Assembly (NCBI RefSeq): GCF_028200735.1
Contig: NZ_JAQKPV010000004.1
Span: forward strand, 1-64,000
DNA from: Streptomyces sp. ACA25
GTDB lineage: Bacteria; Actinomycetota; Actinomycetes; Streptomycetales; Streptomycetaceae
Length of the DNA: 64,000 nucleotides
Direction: 5' to 3'
Shown here: positions 26,180 to 34,462 of the stretch, in pieces
Layout of the letters: each line of letters opens with the position of its first letter
Position numbering within the stretch: the stretch's first letter is position 1
Notes under the pieces: model-generated
The model's database searches: none
Seen by the model: the letters and a program-made list of their open reading frames with translations, nothing else
What the model was told of the DNA's origin: nothing
Position numbers and translations under genes: made by a program

Positions 26180-26282
26180 GCGGCGGAGCCCAGAACTCGT
26201 CGTCGAAAGGAGACGCCGCCTCCACGGCCACCTGGTAGGCGGAGACCCGTCGTTCGAAGAAGGTCGTCAGCTTGTCAGCTCC
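26180..26282 (-). other. Coding-like remnant without a start codon
   Basis: On the minus strand, in a different frame from the acetyltransferase that ends here, the sequence reads DKLTTFFERRVSAYQVAVEA, then FDDEFWAPPP, with a strong GC bias at third positions. There is no usable start codon or ribosome site and the frame runs on into the antisense of the lipoprotein. It could be the tail of a decayed gene or a frame-shifted extension of the acetyltransferase. Confidence 0.3.
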
Positions 26283-26820
26283 GGCGGAGACTGCCGGAAG
26301 GGGATGGTGGACCGGGCAGCGGGAGGGTGAAGACCAGCAGGGACAACCCCGGCAACGGCTGCCAGTCACGCTCGGGTACCCGGCCGAAGCCCAGCCGCTC
26401 GTACAGGCGGTGAGCGCTGCGGTTGCCGTCCAGGACGGAGAGCGCGACGCGGTCCCTGCCGAGCGCGGCAGCCCGCCGGACGCACTCGCGTACCAGGGCC
26501 TCCCCGATGCCCCGGCCCCGGGCCCGGGGGAGGACCGCCAGCATCCGGAACTCCGCCTCCCCGGGCTGGGCGATCTCGGAGTACCTGCTGCCGGGCACGG
26601 CGACAAAGGTCACCGTGCCGAGCAGGTCGCCGTCTGCCGGGCCGGCCGCCACCAGCAGCTCGGCGTGCTGCGCCCGTGGCCGGGCATCGCGAAGCTGCGC
26701 CAGGTACGGGCTGTCGGCCGCTCCCGGTCCCAGCAGTCCGCCCTGCAGGTAGGCCTGCGCGGACAGCTCACCGGCCTCGTCCCATTCCTCCGGGCGGGCC
26801 GCCCTGATGTCGATGTCCAT
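26275..26820 (-). CDS. GNAT-family N-acetyltransferase
   Basis: 181 residues from ATG 26820; GTG 26838 is an alternative. The acetyl-CoA loop is FRMLAVLPRARGRGIGEALV (motif A, R/Q-x2-G-x-G/A), followed by RRAAALGRDRVALSVLDGN and AHRLYERLGFGRVPERD, the usual GNAT C-terminal strand and helix. The substrate is unknown; the RLYERLGF form is typical of small-molecule or N-terminal acetylases. It is convergent with the lipoprotein and downstream of dasR, with a 184-base gap between the two. Confidence 0.88.
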   Translation of the reverse strand: MDIDIRAARPEEWDEAGELSAQAYLQGGLLGPGAADSPYLAQLRDARPRAQHAELLVAAGPADGDLLGTVTFVAVPGSRYSEIAQPGEAEFRMLAVLPRARGRGIGEALVRECVRRAAALGRDRVALSVLDGNRSAHRLYERLGFGRVPERDWQPLPGLSLLVFTLPLPGPPSPSGSLRRS

Positions 26821-27004
26821 CCCGTCAGTGTCGCGCACCGGGCCGGCCGGTCAGCACCGGCGGCTCCGCCGCCGGTGCAGCGAGCGCGGCCGTCACGGAG
26901 GGCGCCCCAAGGTCGTCGGCGACGACATGGCCGGGCACCCCTCAGTCGCCACCTGCCGCATCCTCGCCGCATGCGTGCCTTCCGGGCTCGGTGTGCGACG
27001 TGAG

Positions 27005-27811
27005 CTACACGTTCCGTCCCGAGGGCCTTTCCAGGTTCGCCACGAACTTGTAGCGGTCCCCGCGGTAGACCGAACGGACCCACTCCACCGGCTCACCCCG
27101 GGTGTCGTGGGAGTGCCGGGAGAGCATCAGCATCGGCAGGCCGACGTCGGTGCCCAGCAGTCCGGCTTCGCGCGGGTTGGCCAGGGAGGTCTCGATGGTC
27201 TCCTCGGCGTGCGCGAGGTGCACGTCGTAGACCTCGGCCAGCGCGGTGTAGAGGGAGGTGTAGCGCACCAGGCTCCGGCGCAGGGCCGGGAAACGCTCCT
27301 GGGAGAGGTGGGTGGTCTCTATGGCCATCGGCTCCCCGCTGGCCAGCCGCAGCCGTTCAATGCGCAGGACCCGGCCACCGGTGCCGAGGTCGAGGAGCCG
27401 GCTCAGCCGTTCATCGGCGGTGATGTAGCCGATCTCCAGCAGCTGGGAGGTGGGCTCCAGGCCCTGGGCGCGCATGTCCTCCGTGTAGGAGGTGAGTTGC
27501 AGGGCCTGTGAGACCTTGGGTTTGGCGACGAACGTGCCCTTGCCCTGGATGCGCTCGAGGCGGCCTTCGACGACCAGCTCCTGCAGCGCCTGCCGCACGG
27601 TGGTGCGGGAGGTGTCGAACTGGGCGGCGAGGGAGCGCTCGGGTGGCACCGGGGTGCCGGGCGGCATGGTCTCCGTCATTTGCTGGAGGTGCCGCTTGAG
27701 CCGGTAGTACTTCGGCACCCGGGCGGTACGCGTGCGGTCGCTGTTGTCGCTGCCCGGGGCGGCACCGACCGCCGGGTTCCTGGCGCTCGTGGGCGCCCCC
27801 CCGTCCGTCAT
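27005..27811 (-). CDS. dasR: GntR/HutC-family global regulator DasR
   Basis: 268 residues from ATG 27811 (GGAAGG upstream). The GntR winged helix is at about 31-100, with [20 protein letters not shown] and [20 protein letters not shown], and the UTRA effector domain at about 115-258. The sequence [12 protein letters not shown] through [20 protein letters not shown] is near-identical to S. coelicolor DasR as I recall it. DasR binds dre boxes (ACTGGTCTAGACCACT-type) and lets go on glucosamine-6-phosphate. It represses chitin and GlcNAc uptake genes and antibiotic activators. A dre-like box 71 bases upstream of its own start fits autoregulation. Confidence 0.96.
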   Translation of the reverse strand: MTDGGAPTSARNPAVGAAPGSDNSDRTRTARVPKYYRLKRHLQQMTETMPPGTPVPPERSLAAQFDTSRTTVRQALQELVVEGRLERIQGKGTFVAKPKVSQALQLTSYTEDMRAQGLEPTSQLLEIGYITADERLSRLLDLGTGGRVLRIERLRLASGEPMAIETTHLSQERFPALRRSLVRYTSLYTALAEVYDVHLAHAEETIETSLANPREAGLLGTDVGLPMLMLSRHSHDTRGEPVEWVRSVYRGDRYKFVANLERPSGRNV

Positions 27812-27881
27812 CGCACGCCTTCCAGGTGTGTCCCCTGCTGCCGTCACCGGCTCCTCCGAAATGTCGCAGCTCACATCGTGG

Positions 27882-27897
27882 CACGGTCTGGACCAGT
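27882..27897. promoter_or_regulatory. dre-like DasR site upstream of dasR
   Basis: CACGGTCTGGACCAGT matches the dre consensus at 12 of 16 positions, including the GGTCT and GACCA half-sites. It lies 71 bases upstream of the dasR start. Confidence 0.7.
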
Positions 27898-27914
27898 GCG
27901 GTTCTCGTGGTAGA

Positions 27915-27931
27915 TGTCGGTCCGGTAACGG
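27915..27931 (+). promoter_or_regulatory. 17-bp element shared with the second sugar operon
   Basis: TGTCGGTCCGGTAACGG occurs here and again, identical, at 44169-44185. In both places it lies 35-36 bases before the first dre box and 24-25 bases before the -35 hexamer, at about -76 to -60 from the predicted start. This is the position of a class I activator site. No known binding protein is identified. Confidence 0.6.
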
Positions 27932-27955
27932 GCGGAGCAACCGTCCCGTGGGGTC

Positions 27956-27984
27956 TTGACACCCCAAGTGGTCTAGTCCACGCT
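27956..27984 (+). promoter_or_regulatory. Likely dasA promoter
   Basis: TTGACA (27956-27961), a 17-base spacer and CACGCT (27979-27984). The first dre box sits in the spacer and -10, so DasR would exclude RNA polymerase. The same arrangement is repeated upstream of the second importer operon, which supports the -10 choice. Confidence 0.6.
27967..27982. promoter_or_regulatory. dre site 1 of dasA
   Basis: AGTGGTCTAGTCCACG is a close match to the dre palindrome. It lies between the -35 and -10 elements of the predicted dasA promoter. Confidence 0.85.
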
Positions 27985-27991
27985 TCTCGAA

Positions 27992-28007
27992 ACTGGTCTA
28001 CACCTCT
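27992..28007. promoter_or_regulatory. dre site 2 of dasA
   Basis: ACTGGTCTACACCTCT has a perfect left half and partly conserved right half. It begins 25 bases after dre site 1, at about the predicted transcription start. Confidence 0.75.
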
Positions 28008-28072
28008 TGATTACAGCACTGAAGGCCGTCCCGTGACCAGCACAAGGGTCCGGCCCCCTTAAGGAGGGTGAC

Positions 28073-29335
28073 GTGAAGCGCAAGCTTATTGCAGCCATCG
28101 GCGTGGCGGCGATGACCGCCGGAGTGGCCGCGTGCGGGTCCGGTGACGGTGGAGAAGGCGGCAGTTCCGAGGCGATCACGGTCTGGCTGATGCAGGGCTC
28201 CGCCCCCGATGCCTGGCTCGAGGAGCTGAACGAGGCGTTCACCGAGGAGCACGGCGTGGAGGTCGACGTCGAGATCCAGCAGTGGACAGGCATCCAGGAG
28301 ACGATCACCACGGCACTCTCGGAGGACGGCACGGTGGACGTGCTGGAACTGGGCAACACCCAGACCCCCGCGTTCGCCAACACCGGCGGCCTCGCCGACC
28401 TCACCGACCTGCGGGACCGCCTCGGCTACGACGAGTGGTACGAGGGCACGCTGGCCAGCACCGAGTTCGAGGGCGGCCTCTACGCCGCCCCCTGGTACAC
28501 CGCGAACCGCGCCGTGGTCTACGACATCGACATCTGGGAGGAGGCCGGCGCGGAGGTCCCGGAGACCCGCGCCGAGTGGATCGAGGCCCTGGAGGCGATC
28601 GAGCAGAACACCGACGCCGAGCCGATGTACCTGCCCGGCCAGATGTACGCTTTTCTCTCCGGGCTCATCTGGGACGAGGGCGGCGACTTCGCCGTCCAGG
28701 ACGGCGAGGACTGGCGGGGTGCGCTCAACACCCCCGAGGCCGAGGCGGGCATGGCCTTCTACCAGGAGCTGCACGGCTTCTCCGAGTCGCCGACCGACAA
28801 CGACGAGGCATCCCCGCAGCAGGCCACCGAGGTGATCCCGCAGAGCGAGATCGCCTCCTGGATCGGCCTGCCCTGGGAGCTCGACGGCGCCGTCGATGCC
28901 CTGGAGGAGGTCGGCCGGGACGCCAACCTCGGCGTGTTCCCGATTCCCGGCAAGACCGCGGACACCCCGGGATCCGTCTGGCTGGGCGGCTCCAACCTGG
29001 CCATCGCCGAGCGTGCCGGGAACCGGGAGATGGCCGAGGAGTGGCTCGAGATGGCCACCTCCGCCGAATGGATGCGGAAGTTCGCCGAGGAGACGCCCAT
29101 GCTCCCGAACCGGGAGAGCGCCATGCCCGACTCGGAGCCCGGCTCCTTCATCGACGTCATGGACGCCGTCGCGGACCACGGCAACCTCCCGCCGCTGACC
29201 CCCGGCTGGGCCAACGTGGAGACCGTGCCCAACCCGGTCCGCGAAATGATGACCCAGGTACTGGAGGGCACGGACTACTCGACCGCCGCCGAGGAGGCGG
29301 ACGCCGAGATCACCGCGCGCATCAACCGGGAGTGA
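28073..29335 (+). CDS. dasA: Chitobiose-binding lipoprotein DasA
   Basis: 420 residues from GTG 28073 (AAGGAGGGTG upstream). The signal peptide ends in VAAC with acylated C21, then a GSGDGGEGG tether and a CUT1 solute-binding fold (about 33-420) beginning AITVWLMQGSAPDAWLEEL. In S. coelicolor DasA binds N,N'-diacetylchitobiose. Two dre boxes in the promoter tie it to DasR. It is the first gene of a dasABC-GH3-SIS run of five genes. No ATPase is encoded nearby, so MsiK or a similar shared subunit is expected. Confidence 0.95.
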   Translation: MKRKLIAAIGVAAMTAGVAACGSGDGGEGGSSEAITVWLMQGSAPDAWLEELNEAFTEEHGVEVDVEIQQWTGIQETITTALSEDGTVDVLELGNTQTPAFANTGGLADLTDLRDRLGYDEWYEGTLASTEFEGGLYAAPWYTANRAVVYDIDIWEEAGAEVPETRAEWIEALEAIEQNTDAEPMYLPGQMYAFLSGLIWDEGGDFAVQDGEDWRGALNTPEAEAGMAFYQELHGFSESPTDNDEASPQQATEVIPQSEIASWIGLPWELDGAVDALEEVGRDANLGVFPIPGKTADTPGSVWLGGSNLAIAERAGNREMAEEWLEMATSAEWMRKFAEETPMLPNRESAMPDSEPGSFIDVMDAVADHGNLPPLTPGWANVETVPNPVREMMTQVLEGTDYSTAAEEADAEITARINRE

Positions 29336-29425
29336 CGACGGCCGGCTGACGAGCGGGCCGGCGGCCACCAGCCGACGGCCCGCTCCCGGACCACCCACCA
29401 GCACGAGCACCAGAAGGACGAGAAC

Positions 29426-30379
29426 TTGACCGTGGACGCCAAGGAGGCGGGGCCCGGTACGCGGCCCGCCGGCCGGGGGAGACGCCGGGTCCCCAGCGGC
29501 CTGATGCCCTACGCGCTGATCGCGCCGGCGCTGCTCTCTCTGCTTCTGGTGCTCGGCTGGTCGCTGTTCCGCAACGCGGTGATCTCCTTTCAGGAGTTCG
29601 GCAGGCGGCAGCTGATCTCCCGGACCACGGAATGGACGGGCTTCGACAACTATGTTCATGTCCTGAACGACCCCCGCTTCTGGTCCACCGTTGTCCGCAC
29701 CTTCGTCTTCATGGCCGCCAACGTCCTGCTGATCATGGCTGTCGGCACGTTGCTCGGCCTGCTGCTCAACCGGCTGGGCCGGAAGATGCGGCTGGTGCTG
29801 TCGGTCTCCCTGGTACTGGCCTGGGCGATGCCGATCATCCCCAGCGTGACGGTGTTCCAGTGGATCTTCGACACCCAGTTCGGCCTGATGAACTGGTTCA
29901 TGCGGACGCTGGGCTTCTCCGGCTACGAGCAGCACAACTGGTTCGGCTCCGGCACCTCCACCCTGGCCATCGCCACCGTGCTCATCGTCTGGATGTCGGT
30001 GCCCTTCGTGGCACTGAACCTCTACGCGGGCCTGACCACCATCAGCGGCGAGATCTACGAGGCCGCACGGATGGACGGCGCCTCCCCCTGGCGGATCTTC
30101 TGGTCCGTGGTCGTCCCGATCATGAAGCCGTTCTTCCTGATCACGACCTTCCTGGAGATCATCTGGGTGTTCAAGGCCTTTGCCCAGATCTACGCCCTCA
30201 ACGGTGGCGGCCCCAACCGGGCCTCGGAGACCCTGCCGGTCATGGCCTACATCGAGGGCATGGGCCAGCAGCAGTTCGGCGTCGCCGCGGCGATCTCCGT
30301 GCTGACGCTCCTCATTCTGCTGGTCGCCATGTCCTTCTACTTCCGCCTGATCCTCCAGCAGGAGAAGGAGCAGTCATGA
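29426..30379 (+). CDS. dasB: Chitobiose ABC transporter permease DasB
   Basis: 317 residues. TTG 29426 is supported by AAGGA seven bases upstream; GTG 29432 is the alternative. Six hydrophobic segments are visible, the first at about 27-48. The EAA loop reads YEAARMDGASPWRIFWSVVVP. It follows dasA by 90 bases and overlaps dasC by ATGA. It forms the chitobiose channel together with DasC. Confidence 0.93.
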   Translation: MTVDAKEAGPGTRPAGRGRRRVPSGLMPYALIAPALLSLLLVLGWSLFRNAVISFQEFGRRQLISRTTEWTGFDNYVHVLNDPRFWSTVVRTFVFMAANVLLIMAVGTLLGLLLNRLGRKMRLVLSVSLVLAWAMPIIPSVTVFQWIFDTQFGLMNWFMRTLGFSGYEQHNWFGSGTSTLAIATVLIVWMSVPFVALNLYAGLTTISGEIYEAARMDGASPWRIFWSVVVPIMKPFFLITTFLEIIWVFKAFAQIYALNGGGPNRASETLPVMAYIEGMGQQQFGVAAAISVLTLLILLVAMSFYFRLILQQEKEQS

Positions 30380-31335
30380 GCGGCGTCAACCGAATCAGCG
30401 AGATCAACGTCGCCGGACCGGCCGGAGCGCCGCCCGCCGCCGATCCTGTCCGGCAGACCGTCGCCGGGGGCCCGCCCCGGAGCCGCGACATCCGGGTCAC
30501 GCGCGCCCTGCGCGCCAAGCGGTTCGGCAGGATCTGGCCGAACGTCGTGGCCCTGCTGGTTTCGGCCCTGTTCATCCTGCCCGTCTACTGGATGTTCGCC
30601 AGCTCCTTCAAACAGCGCACCGACATCCTGACCAGGGACCCCGTCTTCTTCTTCGTTCCCACGTTCGACAACTACGGCACCGCGGCCGGTGTCGACCTGT
30701 TCTGGACCCTGGTCCGCAACAGCTTCGTGGTGACCATAGGCGCCGTCACCCTGGCCCTGGCCGTCGCCATGCTGGCGAGTTTCGCGCTTGCCCGGATGCG
30801 GTTCCGCGGGCGGCGGGGCATGGTCCTGGTCGTGATGATGGCGCAGATGGCCCCGTGGGAGGTGCTGCTCATCGTCATGTACCTGAACGCCCGGGACCTG
30901 GAGATGCTCAACAGCCTCCTGACCCTGACACTCATCTACTTCGTGATGGCTCTGCCCTTCACCATCTGGACGCTGCGCGGATTCATCGCGGCCGTGCCGA
31001 AGGAGCTGGAGGAATCCGCCATGATCGACGGATGCACCCGCACCCAGGCGTTCTTCCGGGTGATCTTCCCCCTGCTCGCCCCGGGGCTCATGGCCACCTC
31101 GATCTTCGGATTCATCCTGGCGTGGAACGAGTTCGCCATGGTGCTGGTGCTCAACAAGTCACCGGAGGCCAAGACCCTGCCGTTGTGGCTGGCCTCGTTC
31201 CAGGAGCAGTTCGGGAACGACTGGGGTGCCACCATGGCGGCTTCCTCGCTGGTGACCATCCCGGTGCTCGTCCTCTTCCTCATTCTCCAGCGACGGGTCA
31301 CCGGGGGCATGTCCGCCGGGGCCGTGAAGGGATAG
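30376..31335 (+). CDS. dasC: Chitobiose ABC transporter permease DasC
   Basis: 319 residues from ATG 30376, overlapping the dasB stop. An N-terminal extension of about 50 residues without membrane character (GPAGAPPAADPVRQT) precedes the first segment (about 56-78). The EAA loop is LEESAMIDGCTRTQAFFRVI and the C-terminus is TGGMSAGAVKG, the usual second-permease ending. Ten bases separate it from the GH3 gene. Confidence 0.93.
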   Translation: MSGVNRISEINVAGPAGAPPAADPVRQTVAGGPPRSRDIRVTRALRAKRFGRIWPNVVALLVSALFILPVYWMFASSFKQRTDILTRDPVFFFVPTFDNYGTAAGVDLFWTLVRNSFVVTIGAVTLALAVAMLASFALARMRFRGRRGMVLVVMMAQMAPWEVLLIVMYLNARDLEMLNSLLTLTLIYFVMALPFTIWTLRGFIAAVPKELEESAMIDGCTRTQAFFRVIFPLLAPGLMATSIFGFILAWNEFAMVLVLNKSPEAKTLPLWLASFQEQFGNDWGATMAASSLVTIPVLVLFLILQRRVTGGMSAGAVKG

Positions 31336-31344
31336 CACGCACTC

Positions 31345-32898
31345 ATGACCACCCCGGTACGCGACACCGACCCCCTCGCCCGGGACGCGCTGGCCGTCCT
31401 GCAACCGGCGTTCTCCGGCACGACCGCCCCGGACTGGCTGCTGCGGCGGCTGGAGCACGGCATGACAGGCGTCGGGATCTTCGGCCGGAACGTGGTGTCG
31501 GCCGGACAACTGGCCCACCTCACCGGACAGCTGCGCAAGGCCAACCCCGAGGTGCTGATCTCCACGGATGAGGAAGGCGGCGACGTCACCCGCCTGGAGG
31601 TGCATGGCGGCTCGTCCTTCCCCGGCAACCACGCGCTCGGCAGCGTCGACGATCCGGAGCTGACCAGGGCGGTGGCCGCGGAAATGGGCCGCCGGCTCGC
31701 CGCCTGCGGCGTCAACCTCAACTGGGCACCCTCGGCGGACGTCAACTCCAACCCCGACAACCCGGTGATCGGGGTCCGCTCGTTCGGGGACGACCCGCAC
31801 CTCGTGGCCCGGCACACCGTGGCCTACGTCGAGGGCCTGCAGTCCGCCGGTGTAGCCGCCTGCGTCAAGCACTTCCCCGGGCACGGGGACACCAATGTCG
31901 ACTCGCACCACGCCCTGCCCCGGATAGAAACCGACCTTGCCACCCTGCACGCCCGTGAGCTGGTGCCCTTCCGGGCCGCGGTGGCCGCCGGCACCCGTTG
32001 TGTGATGAGCGCGCACATCCTGCTGCCGGCCCTCGACCCCGGTCTGCCGGGCACCCTCAGCCCTGCGGTGCTCAACGGCCTGCTGCGCGCCCCGGCCGCC
32101 GAGGGCGGCCTGGGCTTCGACGGGCTCATCTTCACCGACGGCATGGAGATGGACGCCATCGCCGCGGCCCACGGCCTGGACCGCGGGTGCGTGCTGGCGA
32201 TCGCCGCGGGGGCCGATGCCCTCTGCGTGGGCGGCAGCCCTTCCGACGAGGCGGAGGTGCTGCGGCTGCGGGACAGCCTGGTGCGCGCGGTGCACGGCGG
32301 GGAACTGGCCGAGGAGCGGCTGCACGACGCCGCCGAACGGGTCCGCGCCCTCGGCCGCTGGGCCGCCGGGGCCGGCCCCGCGGGCGCGCCCGGCGGCCTT
32401 CCCGGCGCGGACGGTGACATCGGCCTGGCCGCGGCCCGCCGCGCACTGCGGGTCACGGCCGCGGACGGCGCCGCCCCCTACCGGCCGCTGACAGACGCGC
32501 CCTACGTCGCCGCCCTCACCCCGGTGGCGAACATCGCGGTCGGTTCCGAGACCCCCTGGGGCGTCGCCGCGGAGCTTCGGACGCTGCTCCCCGGCACCCG
32601 GACCGGCAGCCACACCCGGGAGCAAACCGAGCGCGGGGGGGCCGCGGGCCTGGTCGCCGACGTGCTCGCGGCTGCCGACGGCCGCCGCATCGTCGCCGTG
32701 GTGCGCGACGTGCACCGGCACCCGTGGATGGCCGGCGTCCTGGACGCCCTGCTCGATGCCAGGCCGGAGACCGTCGTGGTCGAGATGGGAGTCCCGCAGG
32801 CGCCGCCCACCGGCCTGCTGCACATCGCGACCCACGGCGCCGCCCGGGTCTGCGGGCGGGCCGCCGCCGAAGTGATCGCCGGCAGCCGGCCGGTCTGA
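31345..32898 (+). CDS. GH3 beta-N-acetylhexosaminidase (DasD-like)
   Basis: 517 residues with no signal peptide, so cytoplasmic. The NagZ-type motif KHFPGHGDT lies at 175-183, with the Asp-x-His dyad D186/H188 (VDSHHALP) that marks beta-N-acetylglucosaminidases in GH3, and nucleophile D265 in FTDGMEMDAI. A smaller C-terminal domain (about 370-517) follows, as in two-domain GH3 enzymes. It would split imported chitobiose to GlcNAc. Position immediately after dasC (10 bases) makes it the fourth gene of the operon. Confidence 0.9.
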   Translation: MTTPVRDTDPLARDALAVLQPAFSGTTAPDWLLRRLEHGMTGVGIFGRNVVSAGQLAHLTGQLRKANPEVLISTDEEGGDVTRLEVHGGSSFPGNHALGSVDDPELTRAVAAEMGRRLAACGVNLNWAPSADVNSNPDNPVIGVRSFGDDPHLVARHTVAYVEGLQSAGVAACVKHFPGHGDTNVDSHHALPRIETDLATLHARELVPFRAAVAAGTRCVMSAHILLPALDPGLPGTLSPAVLNGLLRAPAAEGGLGFDGLIFTDGMEMDAIAAAHGLDRGCVLAIAAGADALCVGGSPSDEAEVLRLRDSLVRAVHGGELAEERLHDAAERVRALGRWAAGAGPAGAPGGLPGADGDIGLAAARRALRVTAADGAAPYRPLTDAPYVAALTPVANIAVGSETPWGVAAELRTLLPGTRTGSHTREQTERGGAAGLVADVLAAADGRRIVAVVRDVHRHPWMAGVLDALLDARPETVVVEMGVPQAPPTGLLHIATHGAARVCGRAAAEVIAGSRPV

Positions 32899-32995
32899 GT
32901 ATCCGGCTCCCGCTCCGGCCCTACCGGGGGTGCCCGGGCCCGGCGTCCGCGTCGCCCGAGCACCCCCAAGAACCCCAGCTCCTGGAGGAACCAGC

Positions 32996-34057
32996 ATGCC
33001 CGACACCGCAGCCGCCACCCCGGGCCGGATCATGGCCGGCGAAATGGCCGAACAGCCCGCGGTGCTGCGCCGCCTGCTCGACGAAGGCGCACCGAGGATC
33101 CGCGCGGTCGCCGACCGGATCGCCGCACGGAACCCGCGGTTCGTGCTTCTCACCGCGCGCGGCACGTCGGACAACGCGGCGCTGTACGCGAAGTACCTGC
33201 TGGAGATCCTGCTGGGCAAGCCCTGCGGGCTCACCTCGATGTCGACGACCACCGCGTACGGGGCCAAGCCGGACCTCACCGATGTCCTGGTCATCACGGT
33301 CAGCCAGTCGGGGGGCTCACCGGACCTCGTCGCCTCCGCCCGGGCCGCCCGCGCGGCCGGTGCGATCACCCTGGCGGTGACGAACAACCCCGGCTCCGCA
33401 CTGGCCTCGGCCAGCGAGTTCCACATCGACATACTGGCCGGTCCGGAGAAGGCTCTGCCCGCCACCAAGACCTACACTGCCTCGCTGCTCGCCCTGTACC
33501 TGTTCGTCGAGGGGCTCCGGGGCCGGAACGGCGCCGAGGCGGCCCGGGAGCTCCCGGACCTGGCCGGGCAGATCCTTGCCCGGCAGGACGAAGTGCGCAC
33601 CCTGGCGGGCCGGTACCGGTTTGCGGAGCGGATGGTCCTCACCTCGCGCGGCTACGGCTACCCGACAGCGAAGGAGGCCGCGCTGAAGCTCATGGAGACC
33701 AGCTACATCCCGGCTCTCTCCTACTCCGGTGCGGACCTGCTGCACGGGCCGCTGGCCATGGTGGACAACGTCTCCCCGGTGATCGCCGTCGTCACCGACG
33801 GCCGGGGTGGCAAGGCCCTGCAACCGGTGCTCGACCGGCTCCGGGACCGGGGCGCCGACCTTGTCGTGGTGGGGCCGCGCGCCCAGGTGGAGCAGGCCTC
33901 TGCGGGCTTCGTGCTTCCCGTGTCCGGCGTTCCCGAGGAGCTGCAGACGATCCTGGAGATCCTGCCGCTGCAGCTGCTGGCCTACGAGGTCACCATGGCC
34001 CGTGGTCAGGACCCGGACGCCCCGCGCTCCCTGGCGAAGGTCACCGAGACCCACTGA
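32996..34057 (+). CDS. SIS-domain phosphosugar isomerase/deaminase (GlmD/NagB-II-like)
   Basis: 353 residues from ATG 32996 (GGAGGAA upstream). There are two SIS domains: the first (about 36-170) with TARGTSDNAALYAKYLLE and SQSGGSPDLV, the second (about 205-345) with SRGYGYPTAKEAALKLMETS. It resembles the isomerase half of GlmS but lacks the glutaminase domain, like GlmD and NagB-II glucosamine-6-phosphate deaminases and AgaS. In S. coelicolor a classical NagB follows the das genes as I recall; here a SIS protein takes that place. Deaminase function is inferred from context; a dehydratase or isomerase role is possible. Confidence 0.85.
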   Translation: MPDTAAATPGRIMAGEMAEQPAVLRRLLDEGAPRIRAVADRIAARNPRFVLLTARGTSDNAALYAKYLLEILLGKPCGLTSMSTTTAYGAKPDLTDVLVITVSQSGGSPDLVASARAARAAGAITLAVTNNPGSALASASEFHIDILAGPEKALPATKTYTASLLALYLFVEGLRGRNGAEAARELPDLAGQILARQDEVRTLAGRYRFAERMVLTSRGYGYPTAKEAALKLMETSYIPALSYSGADLLHGPLAMVDNVSPVIAVVTDGRGGKALQPVLDRLRDRGADLVVVGPRAQVEQASAGFVLPVSGVPEELQTILEILPLQLLAYEVTMARGQDPDAPRSLAKVTETH

Positions 34058-34462
34058 CCTCCGAGCGGCACGGGTGGGACAGCGGGGCGGCGCCGTGGCG
34101 GGAGGGGCGGACACCCGCGGGCCGCGGCGCCGACGAGGGACCCTCAGCCCTGCCGGCACCGCAGCCCGGAGCGACCGCGGGCCCGAGGCTGCAGTCAGGG
34201 CAGAAAGCGTCTCGGGCCTCGTTCTGCCCTCCTGTGCGGGGAGAGCAGAAGAACTGAGATGACGCGTCCACCATTGTGAACCGGGGCACTCGCCCGTGTC
34301 CATGCTCTGAAGGCACTCACTGCGAAAAGTCCCGGAACGTGAGAACAGGCGTCGTTACTTGAGGGCGGCCGAGGTACCGCCCAGTACTCCGGGCCGGCCC
34401 GGAGCCGCCGGGCCGCAGGTCCGGCCGCGCCCCCCGGTGACCCGCGCCGGTAGGCTCGGCCC
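34058..34462. other. Intergenic stretch with crossing stem-loops
   Basis: 405 bases without a convincing gene. GGCCCGAG (34180-34187) pairs with CTCGGGCC (34211-34218), while AGGGCAGAA (34197-34205), inside that loop, pairs with TTCTGCCCT (34222-34230) outside it. The two stems could form a pseudoknot or alternate. TAGGCT at 34451-34456 is a probable -10 for the next gene. Confidence 0.45.
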
